Source: Chara braunii
Lineage: Eukaryota; Streptophyta; Charophyceae; Charales; Characeae
Length of the DNA: 51,905 bases
Assembly (NCBI GenBank): GCA_003427395.1
Contig: BFEA01000159.1
Span: forward strand, 2,101,358 to 2,153,262
Reading direction: 5' to 3'
Made by a program: the position numbers and the translations under genes. The number at the start of each line of letters is the position of its first letter. The stretch's first letter is position 1. Below the pieces are notes generated by a model. That model had not been told where the DNA came from, did no database searches, and was given only the letters and a program-made list of their open reading frames with translations. Shown one piece after another: positions 23,001 through 32,839 of this stretch.

Positions 23001-23100
23001 TCTCGTTCTCACTCTTTGCCCTTTGAGGTGCCTGGGAATACGAAATTGCCATTTCTGGAGCTGCCGTCTTCAAGTTTGAAATGTGATGGATGATCTAGGC
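20026..23100 (-). pseudogene. LINE-B ORF1: RNA-binding protein with zinc knuckle
   Basis: From the ATG at 22917 a single frame runs about 960 codons to TGA at 20026-20028, interrupted only by three TAG codons (21835-21837, near 21211-21213, 20398-20400). A different upstream frame with protein-like sequence reaches about 23100, so the true N-terminus is probably earlier and was lost by a frameshift near 22910. Residues 250-270 carry a CCHC-type knuckle, FKCRGRGHLGNSC, but the expected first Cys is Tyr (TAC for TGC). The middle is acidic and Ser-rich and is followed by a likely coiled coil. ORF1 proteins of L1-like elements bind element RNA; that role is inferred here. Confidence 0.85.
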
Positions 23101-23234
23101 GGTGAATGGATCGGTGTGTAGAGCGGTGGGATCAAGGTAAGGGTCAGTGCTGGAGTCGTACTGACGTGGGGTCTGAAAGGGAAGGGTACTCAGACGATAT
23201 TGTTATTGGGATTTCAACTGAAATTTGGCAGCGT

Positions 23235-23800
23235 TTTGCCTCCCCACTTGGGGATCGGCTTTTGGACAGATTGATCGGCCCGGCGCTGAAGTAAGGTAAA
23301 GTTCAGAAATTAGCTGGAAGGAGACTAGTTACCGTATCCGATCTGAAAAGAACATCGTTTTCTGTGCAGACAACATTTTGCCTCCCCACTTGGGGATCGG
23401 CTTTTAGACAAGACAACCAGTGAGTAACTGGATCGAGGAACAGATTTCACTGTAAAAAGGCTGGAGATCATGCTCTCTATTTCTTGGAACCTAATGGATA
23501 GCCTTCTCCCTCCCCGTTTGGGGATCGGGGGAAGAGGAAAGACTTAAAGGAATACCAAGAGAGTATCAACTTGGATTTATTGTAAAAAGTTGGACACCGG
23601 CCTCCCTTCCCGATTGGGGGAATCGAGGAAGAATGGTGTACGAGAAGGAATTTAATTTATTGCAAAAGAGCAGACGACATTTTCCCTCCCCACTAGGGGA
23701 GCGGGAGGAGAGACAAGGCTTAATGGAATAGCGAATAAAAACTCGAACTAAATAATTGGAGAGCAATATCTCTCTCCTTGGATGCTGGGGAGATGGAAGA
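23235..23800 (-). repeat. LINE-B 5' region: tandem hairpin monomers
   Basis: Five clear copies of a hairpin based on CCTCCCCACTTGGGGATCGG begin near 23239, 23381, 23508, 23601 and 23684, with a weaker sixth near 23770. The last units are 83-93 bases long and share a leader such as TTTATTGTAAAAAG before the hairpin. They lie just upstream of ORF1 in the LINE sense, where some LINEs carry promoter monomers. That role is inferred. Confidence 0.75.
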
Positions 23801-23839
23801 AACTCAGTTGGATGACGAGCGGGCAGTAGTTGTCAGGCG

Positions 23840-24310
23840 GGGGAGAGTGGGATAGGCGTTTGCGTGCGGTGGGGGAGCGTGGATACACCGAGAGAAAGGG
23901 ATGACTTTAGGGGGCAGAACGGGGGTGGGGTGGGATCGGGGGAGGTCTGGATAGAGAATGGGAGTGAGGACGGATTTGGATCAGAAAGGTATCTGGGGAG
24001 GGCTCAGCGCGAGGGGGACGGATCGGATTGGGGTGGGAGTAAGGAGCGGGAGTGGGAAGGATCGTAATGGGAAGGTGGAGAGGAGTAGGAACGGAGCGGG
24101 ATCGGATCGGATCGGATCGGGATCGGGAACGGGGAAGGATTTGGAGCGGAAAGGGATCTAAGGACGACCCGGCGCGAGGGGGCCGGATCGGATTGGGGTG
24201 GGAGTGAGGAGCGGGGGTGGGAAGGATCGTGATGGGAAGGTGGAGAGGAGAAGAATCGGAGCGGGATCGGATCGGATCGGATCGGATCTGGATCGGGGCA
24301 GGTGTCGATC
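23840..24310. repeat. GGATC-rich repeats with a 165-bp tandem duplication
   Basis: Two copies of a 165-base unit begin GCGCGAGGGGG at 24007 and 24172. Each ends in a run of (GGATC)n near 24098-24120 and 24265-24290. The region is strongly G-rich on the plus strand. It may be the outermost 5' part of LINE-B or independent satellite DNA. Confidence 0.8.
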
Positions 24311-25280
24311 GGTGAGTAAAGGTTTTAACACCTGAATACTGATGGAGCGAGCGGATCTGTTGAAGTGGCGGGGAGAGATGGCGGGGTCGGCCTGGATAGA
24401 GGACTAATTAGGTGACGTTCGAAGGTAGTGGTGTGGAAATACGAAGTAGTGTAGGGGGAAGGTGGGTGTAAGACGCAGAGTAGGGTACTCTACGGGGCGG
24501 GGGGAGCGAGGGGATGCGAAGGGGGGCTCAAGGTGGTGGACTGGAGTGGAGATAGAAAGGGTTGGAAAAGAAGCGGGAGGGCTGGAGAAGGGGATGGTAG
24601 ATTGCGATGCTTCCTCGAAAAAGGATGGACTGGGAAATGGTCGAGATGGAATGAGTAAAATTGGAGACCCGACGATGAGAGAGTAAGTGAATGTTATCAG
24701 GCAGAGGGTATACAAAGGCAAAGGAGAGGAGTGGGATGGAACAGGGGAAAGCGAGATTAGGGGGATTGATAAAAACGGGACGAACCGAAGATTAGGAGAA
24801 GAGATATTGTGTAACCTACAGTAATTGTTCGAGTCTATCGTCTTGATGGGGGCTTCGCCTTGGCTCTCTCCTGGTCTGGTCGACGGAATGCAGTTGTCGT
24901 CTGTGATACGCTTTATAGAAGGAGAACTGTGAGTGCGCGTACGTCTCGCTCGTACTGTCCTGGTATCAGTGATGACTATGGTACTCTGAAGATCAGCTTG
25001 CCGTTCAGTAGAATCGATAGGCCGCTTTTCCCTTCGTCCTCCTCTTACCTAGCTTCGTCTTCCATAGCCACGCCCGAAGGCGTGGCGGGGGATCGTGGAT
25101 GCCCCCCCACGTATACCGCTCTTCTCTCCAAAGGATACTTGGCGATGGCGCACGCCTGAAAGCGCGCGCTTACACGGATTCTCGCGGCGGATTCAGGACG
25201 GCGCGGGCGCAACAATCGGCGCAGGGTCGCAGCGCTAACCGAGCGGCGCGGGCGCATCCGCATCCGCATCCTCAACCGCA
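24310..25280. other. No gene seen; boundary between LINE-B and LINE-C
   Basis: G-rich sequence continues to about 24750 and then becomes mixed. No conserved protein is recognisable on either strand. The last 40 bases (about 25240-25280) contain GCATCC hexamer repeats next to the LINE-C 3' end and may be its tail. Confidence 0.5.
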
Positions 25281-25411
25281 GCATCGGTCCGGTTCCTATT
25301 CCACTAGCAAGTCCGCAACAGTCCGGTTCCTATTCCCCCGGCAATTCAGAATTGACTACAATAAATACTCACTCCTGCTCCTCCCCATTATGGGTGGGAG
25401 GCCCGAGTAGG

Positions 25412-25440
25412 CGGCATTGATTACTTCCCTGCGGAAGGAT
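25412..25440 (-). promoter_or_regulatory. LINE-C 3'UTR stem-loop plus AATCAATGC motif, copy 3
   Basis: In the sense direction: ACATCC, the hairpin CTTCC-GCAG-GGAAG, then TAATCAATGCCG. The stem sequence differs completely from that of LINE-B, yet five base pairs are kept. Confidence 0.7.
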
Positions 25441-25654
25441 GTACCACCCCTCCCCCCTGCATAAGTTAGCCTGTCTACTTCCGCTATTCCTGTTTGCTAA
25501 GTCCTTTCCTCTCAGGTTCCCATAGTGCCTGCCATGTGTTTGTTGACTTGCAAGAAAGCAGCTTAGCAATCTTCCTCCCTCTTTCTACCCGAAATCCTGG
25601 TTTTCTGCAACCTTTTGTCATACTCTGTTTATTTCCTGACTAACTGCCCTTCTT

Positions 25655-25870
25655 TCATCCCTAAACCTTCCCTATTTTCTACCGATTACCCTTTGTGTCC
25701 CCTAAACCCTAGACCCTATTCCCCTTTGTGTCCCCTAATCCCTAAACCCTATTTTCTACTGTATCCGTCCTGTTCCCTTTTGCATCTCCCGTCAACCCTA
25801 AACCCTTTCCTTCCCTGCCACTCCTATTTCCCCATCTACATCCCTTAAACCCTAAACCCTACCTTCCACT
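25655..25870. repeat. Telomere-like CCCTAAA repeats inside the LINE-C 3'UTR
   Basis: At least four degenerate units of about 50-60 bases each contain a CCCTAAACCCTA-type core, for example at about 25707, 25739, 25797 and 25846. Between the cores lie words such as TTTGTGTCCCCT and TATTTTCTACTG. The core equals the Arabidopsis-type telomere repeat, but the units are interspersed, so this is not a telomere tract. Confidence 0.8.
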
Positions 25871-25915
25871 GCTTGAGTTCCGTTCCCCCTTTCGCTCTTC
25901 CCTGTAATTCTATGA

Positions 25916-27668
25916 TCAGCGCCCTCCCCCTCTCCATTTGAAGATCAAATGTGCTCCTTGGATTGATGCTACCGCTCCATCACCGAGTACCTTTTGCTTA
26001 AAGCGTGTCAATATTTCTTCCTCTTGTTCCGGCTGCTGGCGTACCTGGTTCCTCACCGCTTTCCACAGGGCCTTAAGGTGTGTTTCGATGAGGGATAGGA
26101 AGATTTCCTTAGCTTCTTGTCTATGCATTGTTGTGCCCTCTATCATGATTTGACATCGACGCTTCCAAATGGTCCATAGGGCGTATTGCCGTGCTAGCTG
26201 GAACATATGTTTCTGAAAAGATTGCCATTGCTTGGGAACTCGCGAACCCAGCAGTAAGGAAATCCTTGAGTCTGGAAAGCAATCCTTGTTACTTGTCTCC
26301 AGGTGTCCTTGGCCACCTCCCAGATCCCTTGCGCCTCTTCACACTCGGTCAGGCAATGTTGCATTGTTTCCGGAATCCGTCCCTGGCAAACCCTGCACCA
26401 CTCCTGATCCTCACTTCGCTGTCCTTTGTTTCTTCGTTCACTGAGTCAAACATTCACTGGGAGTGCTATATGGGCTATAAGCCATTGCATTCTCCTGACG
26501 GAGCCCAGCCGTATCGCCCCCAAGTTTGACCAAGGGAAGGATGACAAATGTCCTCGGGCAACCCCTACCCTCTTCTCCCATCTCTTTAGCAACGTGGGAG
26601 TTATAGAGCAAGAACGCCTTCTCAATTTATACCCTATTTTTGTGGTGTAGTGTAGAATGTTTACTCTTCTAGATGTTCCCCTTTGACCACTTCTGATAGT
26701 CCACGCCCATTCCGCAGGATCCACTTCGAGCTCTGCTATTGGTACTGTTGGATTATATAATGTGAATGTCTTTGTCTCCACCACCCTCACTTTCCGCACA
26801 TACTGCTTGAGGATATAAATCGGTGCTTTTGTTGCGCTGTCTAGTTGGGACGTGGTGATGGATGGCTGGCTCTAGCCCCCATCTTCTGAAGACCTCCTTG
26901 GGCTCCTCCTCATCCACCCATGTGACCCAATCCCTACTTCGTTCCCGCCCGCAGCAGAAGCATCCAATCTTTTGGTATGGCTTCTAGAACGATTCTTAAG
27001 TTTTCTTGTACTCTGTGACATCCCTTCAGGTGTGTCCTTAGTTCCGTGACTGTTTTCCGCCTCTAGTTCCGTGACTGTTTTCCACCTCTAGTTCCGTGAC
27101 GGTTTTCCACCTCCTCTCTCCCTCATCCCAGAGATGTTTGACCTGCCATACCCCATGTTCTAGCCACCTACCCCATTTAGCGTCTTTAACTGAAAGCGTC
27201 AGTGGTTTTCCCTGGCCGTCCTGAATACTTGTATTACAGAATAGAGGCTGTCTGAGAACTTCTTCCCTTGTGGTTGGTACTCTGACCCTTGACGGAAAGA
27301 TCTCCTTCCAAAGTTTAAGGAGTTGAACCCAGTATTCAGAGTTTCGCATTACGTCTACTTGGTCCGTGTTTAACCCCTCCCTGGTACCAACCTTCGCCCA
27401 ATTACCACACATTACCCAAAACTGGCCTGATATGTTACCTGGTGTTTTGTATTTAGCCATTTGTCGAATCCTCTCCATTACCATAGGTGTCCACGATAGC
27501 CTCGGATGAGTGATTAGTTTGGCCAGCCATTTAGTCTGCAGAGCTTTAAGCTGGATATCGGGGTCTAGCACCCCCAGTCCCCCCTGCTGTTTGGGCCTAG
27601 TTACATGTTTCCATGCTACTTTAGAGATAAAACGCTCGCTGTTCACCTTACCCGTCCATAGGTACGCT
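25916..27668 (-). pseudogene. LINE-C ORF2 C-terminal part
   Basis: Three minus-strand frames follow the LINE-B ORF2 tail. 27038-27646 carries FISKVAWKHVTRPKQQGGLG, PSRVRVPTTREEVLRQPLF and WGRWLEHGVWQVKHLW. 26446-26799 carries IAELEVDPAEWAW and LKRWEKRVG. 25916-26206 carries YALWTIWKRRCQIMIEG. The RT catalytic core and the endonuclease are absent. A 25-base triplication at 27041-27115 and other frameshifts disrupt the frame, so the copy cannot make a functional protein. Confidence 0.85.
27041..27115. repeat. Three tandem 25-bp units in LINE-C ORF2
   Basis: GTTCCGTGACTGTTTTCC and its 7-base follow-up occur three times head to tail, starting at 27041, 27066 and 27091, with one or two substitutions. 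LINE-B has a single equivalent, so this is a local expansion after insertion. Confidence 0.9.
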
Positions 27669-27685
27669 GCCGCTCTTCTTCTCTG

Positions 27686-28500
27686 CTGCTACTTTTACTG
27701 CTACTGCGCTTACTCCTACCACTACCCTTGCTACTACTACTACATCACCTGCTACTGCTCCTACAAATTGTACTAGTGCTCCTACTCCTACTGCTCCCGC
27801 TCCAACTCCTACTGGTACTAATACAACCACTGCTACTCTTACTACTACTACTAGTAGTGCTACAACAACAACTATTGCCACTACTGTTGCTGCTGCTGCT
27901 ACTATTACTACTACAGCGACGACTCCTGCTCCTACTACTGCTACTGCTACTGCTTTTATTACTGCTACAACAGCTACTGCTGCTGCTGCTACTGGCACTA
28001 GTACTACTAGTAGTAGTAGTACTACTACTATTGCTACTAATTCTACTACAAATACCGCAACTACTACTCATACTCCCAATTGCATTACTAGTACTACTAA
28101 TAATGTCACAACTGCTACTACTACTTCCATGACTGCTATTATTTCTGCCATGACTACTACTACCTACTCCTACGACGATGATTACTACTACTGTTATCAT
28201 GACGACTACTTCCACAACCACTACAACTGTCATGACTACAACTGGCACACGTACTACTACCACGGCTACCACTCCCATCGCTGCCATGACTAGCACCACC
28301 ACCACCACTACTACTACTACCACCACTACCACCACTACCACCACTACCACCACTACCATGAGTACAACTGCTACTACTACTAGTACCACCATTGCTACTG
28401 CTACTACTACTACTTCAGGTGCTATGACCATTGCAACGACGATTACTACTACTACTACAACTACTACTAGGACTACCACTGCTATTTACTACTTCAACAG
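27686..28500. repeat. Third degenerate TAC/CTG trinucleotide array
   Basis: About 800 bases of TAC, CTG, ACC and related triplets, purest at 28290-28360 (ACCACTACC). A short inversion, ACTAGTACTACTAGTAGTAGTAGT, lies near 27996-28020. The array starts directly at the truncated 5' end of LINE-C. Long frames here are repeat translations. Confidence 0.93.
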
Positions 28501-29340
28501 CTACTACTACCCTTGGCGGCTGACCCTCATGGACAGCAGTCACAGGTGCTAGGGCTGGGTCTGCCTACCCAGCCCTAGTTGAAGCACTTGCCGGACAAGT
28601 TCAGTCACACGGGTGCTTCAGACGCTAGGCATAATCTTTCCTTTCCTACAAGCCCAATGAGCACATCATGATGCCCCCATCCAGGGGTCAGTACCTAGAG
28701 CATCCCTGCTTGAGCTACCACAAGCAGTGTCTGATGGCCAACTTGAAGGTGAAAGCTATGACACCCCTACCCTAAGTGCTTCCCCCTACCCCCCCCATCT
28801 TGCACAGCCTTATCACCACTCTCATCATTCATTCTGTAGATAGTCATGTCACTCGTAATCTGCATATTGTCTGTTATCTCAGTACTCTGTAGTCTATATA
28901 TGTGGTTCACAATCTGTTGAATTGTGCATGTTTCTTGTCCAAGTGTGTGTGTACTCTGCACTCAAGTCTGTAGATAATTGTACTCCATGCTGGGGTAACC
29001 ACCCCATAGTTGTGTGTGGACAATGAATGCCAAGACCCTAGCCTCCATCATATGTAATTCTGTACATGTTAAGACCCTAGCCTCAAATCCACAGGTTTCA
29101 TTGTCTAAACTGCTTTGTGTTCCTATGAATCTACCCTGCCACCTGCGCAGCAGGTTCCCGTTAGCAAGCTAGCAGAGCCCAATAAACTCACCATACCTTC
29201 CGCAATTCAAGGTAGAACTCACTTCAACTCACCCCTTACTCTGCACTGAACCCAGCATGGTCACCGTCCCACCAATGCTGATTTTTTCTGCACACACACA
29301 AAAAAAAAAAAGACTGTCGTGGGCGCGGTCGTTTTTTATT
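28500..29340. other. No gene; unassigned sequence
   Basis: No coding sequence is recognisable. A perfect hairpin lies at 28549-28578. An AATAAA signal occurs at about 29181 and an A-run at 29301-29311 after CACACACA. The stretch 28780-29310 could be an LTR or a retrocopy 3' end, but I saw no diagnostic termini. Confidence 0.4.
28549..28578. repeat. Perfect 12-bp inverted repeat
   Basis: CTAGGGCTGGGT, a six-base loop CTGCCT, then ACCCAGCCCTAG. No T-run follows, so there is no reason to call it a terminator. Confidence 0.9.
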
Positions 29341-29449
29341 TTGGTTTGGTGTCGCCAGCCATTTTAGTCCAGTAGACCGAGGCCCAAAAGATGAGGTCCG
29401 TTAACGGCTGCATCAGAACAAAATCGCTGGAAAAAGGTACTGATGGTCT

Positions 29450-29590
29450 TAAACCACCAATACCTACCACGAACTTCGTTGTTAATGCGCCTCAACCTTC
29501 GGGGGTCCGGGCTGCTATCGACAGATTTCATCAACACCCAAAGTCTGCTCGGACCGCGGCCGAACACTGGGTCAGGTACTGGTGGTTTAA
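29450..29590. repeat. Imperfect inverted repeat
   Basis: CTTAAACCACCAATACCT (29450-29467) and AGGTACTGGTGGTTTAAG (29573-29590) are reverse complements with one mismatch, and the similarity fades further inwards. It may be a small foldback or MITE-like remnant. No flanking duplication was confirmed. Confidence 0.55.
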
Positions 29591-29639
29591 GTTGCTGTCT
29601 TCGATCTCTTTGCAAAGGTTTCAAAGTCTGAAGCTTGTT

Positions 29640-30660
29640 TGCCATGTTTTCCAGGGTTGCTTTATCATATTTTTCAAGTGCCTTCCTACTTTTATTGTTC
29701 CCTTCACTGCAGCTTGGATGCAGATCATCCTCTCTACCTCTCTGTCTGGTGCAGTTCCTTCAGGCAGTAGGGCATTCAGGTAAGTATGTTGTGTCGACTG
29801 TTGCTCCTTCTTATCCGCCAACATCTTCGTCACTGCTGCAATGGTCATGCTCCTCCTGATAAATGCAGGAGTCTATGCAACCTGAGGTCAGAGAGTGGGA
29901 GAACATGGCACCTTGTTGGGTGCTGTACTATCCTCCCCGACCTGTGTGCATGGGACTGCACCATGTAGTGGCTCTTCTCCTTTGCCACTGCTGTATATGT
30001 TGTCATTGCTGCGGTGGCAGGGCCCATTGCCTTCTGCAAATCTTGTACAGCAGCAAGGAGGGCCTGACCCTGCTCTCTTTGTAGTTTAGGCCTTATGTCT
30101 TCCTCTTCTTATTCTGAGGTTTCATTAGCCCGCTCATCCTGTCTTTATGTTTTGTTGAGCCATGGATCCTTGCAGCAAAAGTTCTGCCCCTAAAACCACT
30201 CTTAACCGACTTGAATCCTTGAGTATGCAGCTCGGTCACGTGCAGCCCGATTGCAGATTTCTGCTGCTTAGTCAAGCTGAGAGGTAGCAGCGACCCGCTC
30301 GGCTGGTTGATAAGGACCAGGTCATCTGCATCAGAGTGCTGGGTGAGGGAGACGACTGGTGGGTCTTCCTCCCCAACACCCCCCTTGACCCATTGGAGTT
30401 GCAATGGGACATAACCAACCGGCCCAAAATCGCCGCGCACCGGGGTCAAATCTCAGAGGCCGTTGGCGACATGACATCCGTGACTCCCGTGTCTAACACT
30501 GCGGCTACCCTACCTTGGTTAGTGGCTGCAGGTGCCACAAGCGGCACCTGGGAGGCTCCAAGGTTACCCTGCTTCAAGTTCCTGGGCAAAGGACAATCCT
30601 TGACCACCCCCACGACAAAGGCTGATGTAGGCCCCCACCTAGATTGTTGTCCAAAGAGTA
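29640..30660 (-). pseudogene. Degraded minus-strand coding remnant, possibly retroelement gag
   Basis: Near 30500-30600 the minus strand reads VVKDCPLPRN and ATNQGRVAAVLDTG. This parallels FARDCPQPKR and ALNQGRVAALMDT after the zinc knuckle of the Gypsy-F gag, with seven identical residues (NQGRVAA). Downstream frames (30093-30449 and 29621-29848) have protein-like composition but no recognisable domain, and stops separate them. A distant Gypsy gag-pro remnant is my best guess; the resemblance rests on a short stretch. Confidence 0.4.
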
Positions 30661-30666
30661 CTTGTG

Positions 30667-30667
<1 letters not shown>

Positions 30668-30706
<39 letters not shown>

Positions 30707-31260
30707 AGACGACGCTCCAAATCTATTCGTGGGGAGCAACACGGCTGGGAACCGGGCCCAGCGTCCCTTATGAAGGTACAAAATCATGAACTACCGGGGA
30801 CATCACCCGGCTTGGACTAAAAAGCTCTATGGATGATGAAAAGTTCTAAAAATTCAAACCCTAAGTACCAACACCTCCCAACCACGAAGGAATAGCTGAA
30901 AACTCATTCAGTCCCATCTATGAACCCGCCAGCATAGCCGCCTACAGCAAAGAGCCGGATCTCTACCAGGCCTCGTGCCCTCAGTAGGCTAAATTTAACA
31001 CCACCTTGCTCCAGCCTCCGGCCTGCATTGCACCAGCTCCGCCCCCGACGACCACTGAGACTGCCCCCACAAACAGCCCCCCGGATCTCTCCCAGGCCTC
31101 ACGCCCCCTTTGAGCTAGGTCACAGAGTTGCGCCACCTCGCTCCGGCTCCGGCCAGCGTTGCTCCAGCATCAGTCTTCGAAGGCCGCTGTATTACAGCCA
31201 AACTCGGCAGAATCACAGATGGGTTAACTGAAGAGAGCAAGGTTGCTGGACGGGACGATT
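30668..31260 (-). mobile_element. Poly(A)-tailed retroelement 3' end, family P copy 1
   Basis: A T-run (30668-30700) is the tail of a minus-strand insertion. Next to it, in the sense direction, is GGGACGCTGGGCCCGGTTCC followed by CAGC and CTCCCCACGAATAGATT, nearly identical to the copies at 38244 and 39184. The 5' edge is unclear. A 126-base tandem duplication lies inside (units begin CCGGATCTCT at 30955 and 31081). Confidence 0.65.
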
Positions 31261-31957
31261 AAAATCTTCAAAAGAAAATCACCCCTCCCTCCCCCTTCCC
31301 CCTCAGCCCTACACTGCCTCCGCCGAGGCGAGCATCCCACTCTCCCTCGGCCCCAAAATAGGACCAACCCCCTCCACCCCTGTCCCCAAGGACACGCAGT
31401 TCCCTCCTAAAACATGCCCTCGCCACCCCTTGCCCATTTCTGCCTCCACTGAGGCGATGTTGACCCCTCGCACCATCCCAGCCCCAGAAACAGGGCAAAC
31501 CCCCTACTCCGCTTCTACCCTCTTCGAGACATTCACCCCCCACCTTGTGAATCCCCTGCAGGATAGCGCCCCCTATCAACCCCACTCTCCCGACTCCACC
31601 CTTCTAGAATACCGATCCAGCCCACAGGAATAAGCTCGAGATTATCTCTTGAAATTGACCCGCTGAAGAAGACGTAGGGCGGCAGTAAAGCTTATAACAA
31701 TTATTCACCTGCCCCTTGCGCCCGATGAACAGTTGACAACTCCCATCAATGGAGAAAGCAGAAAGTAATTATCGAAAAAACTTCAGAATTTAAGCTATGG
31801 TAGTAAAATTCAGAAACGCTCAGGCTTTGTTTAAGGGTATAGTCAAAGATCAAAACTACGTAATGATTGTGATAATTCCTACGAATATGGTAGCAATTCA
31901 AAATAGAATCCGATGATGTTGAAGTAAAACTAGAGCTAGACCAAGATTGTAATTGCA
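31260..31957. other. No certain gene; Pro/Ser/Thr-rich frame at 31262-31635
   Basis: One plus-strand frame is open for about 125-135 codons to TAA at about 31633. It contains a second 126-base duplication (CTGCCTCC units at 31314 and 31440), giving two 42-residue units rich in Pro, Ser and Thr. There is no known domain and no promoter. The rest, 31640-31957, is AT-rich without features. Confidence 0.3.
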
Positions 31958-32110
31958 GAGATTGAACATACCATAGAGAATGCTGCGAATGTAACCCCGA
32001 TCGTAATTATCGAATTGTCAGGGAAGTAATTGGAGAGATTGAACTTACCATGGAGAATGGTACGAATATAACTCAGATCGTAATTATAGAATTGTCAGAG
32101 AAGTTAACAA
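31957..32110. repeat. 77-bp tandem duplication
   Basis: Two units beginning AGAGATTGAAC at 31957 and 32034 share GATCGTAATTAT and GAATTGTCAG in the same order with few changes. Confidence 0.85.
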
Positions 32111-32730
32111 CGACAGCGATTAACCCTAACCAATATTATCGAACAGGGACAATATATATACATCTGTACGAAAAAACAAGAACAAAGCCACGATCATAAA
32201 AACAAGGACAACACCATGAACTCATCGGAACAAAACATCGTCAAAGTCCCTTCCGGATGCTCGCGCTCGAACAATCTTCCTCCTCCCACTCCACGTGAGA
32301 ACGTGTTCCTCCCTTCCGCCCGCGACTCCCAATCAACCTCCTCAACAATTCGCAGAAACAGAGAAACAAGGCCTCAACCATGGCCAAAGTCTCATGGAGA
32401 GCGACAGTCTCCCCTTCACCAGCGTGCCAACTACGACACCACTTGGACAAAGCGCAGAGCCGAAGACAACTTTCCTAAATGGCAAAGTTGGAAGAGCACC
32501 CAAGCGAAAGCCTACACGTTGATGGCCATTCGAGATATACTCCACGCGCTAAGTAGAAGCATCACCGACCATTGTCGCCCTCTTGCGTACGTGAGATCGC
32601 CCGAACCCGCACCAACAAACTGAAGACGACGAAACGTCGTGGGCGCGCGACGGACCGAGCCGATGGCAGAGCGGGAGGCGCGGCGCTCCCGGTCGCGTCG
32701 CCCCCCCCTCATGGGTTCCAGTGTACTTGT
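32110..32730. other. No recognisable gene upstream of Gypsy-E
   Basis: A TATATATA box lies at about 32151. A plus-strand frame at 32216-32623 is open for 135 codons but shows no domain. I see no gag or primer site for Gypsy-E, so its 5' part is missing or too decayed. Confidence 0.35.
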
Positions 32731-32839
32731 GCTAAGGTCTCTCTAGGTGGCTTCCTCACTCGTCGCCCCACCTGGGTCGAAATGAAGAAGAGATGAGGGC
32801 AGCTAATTTTGGGAGATGTAGAGATTAGTGAGACGTGAA

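Larger units (their letters stand above)
14699..23800 (-). mobile_element. LINE-B: near full-length non-LTR retrotransposon
   Basis: The sense order on the minus strand is: tandem hairpin monomers (about 23800-23235), ORF1 (23100-20026), a 47-base spacer, ORF2 with endonuclease, RT and zinc-binding tail (19979-15640), then a 3'UTR of about 0.9 kb containing a shared stem-loop motif (14799-14835). The two-ORF layout with an apurinic-type endonuclease belongs to the L1-like group of plant LINEs. At least three TAG codons in ORF1, a TGA and frameshifts in ORF2, and a lost zinc-knuckle Cys make this copy inactive. The 3' terminus falls at the N gap. The terminal sequence, the reverse complement of GGTTCCTATTCCACTGGCAA, recurs at the LINE-C 3' end. 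Confidence 0.9.
25280..27668 (-). mobile_element. LINE-C: 5'-truncated LINE copy
   Basis: It carries the C-terminal third of ORF2 and a complete-looking 3'UTR of the same family as LINE-A and LINE-B. The 3' end has two tandem copies of a GTCCGGTTCCTATTCC unit (about 25288-25340); LINE-B has one. Beyond it come GCATCC hexamers (25253-25272). The coding match starts abruptly in the RT thumb region near 27668, where the TAC array begins, as at the 5' end of LINE-A. Confidence 0.85.

Noticed and set aside
21214-23093. Plus-strand frames opposite LINE-B ORF1
   Set aside because: They are the antisense of a long coding frame rich in Glu and Lys codons, which yields Ser/Leu/Phe-rich shadows.
24404-24721. 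105-codon minus-strand frame
   Set aside because: Low-complexity Pro/Ser/Phe composition produced by the G-rich plus strand.
25655-25870. True telomere or interstitial telomere tract
   Set aside because: Telomere-like cores are single or double and separated by 30-45 bases of other sequence.
27648-28552. Long frames of 116-244 codons on both strands
   Set aside because: Same reason: array 3 translated in different frames.
28549-28578. Hairpin as a terminator
   Set aside because: No T-run follows and the genome is eukaryotic.
29313-32650. GTCGTGGGCGCG present at about 29316 and about 32636, as possible LTR ends
   Set aside because: Only 12 bases match, with no longer similarity or terminal TG/CA structure.
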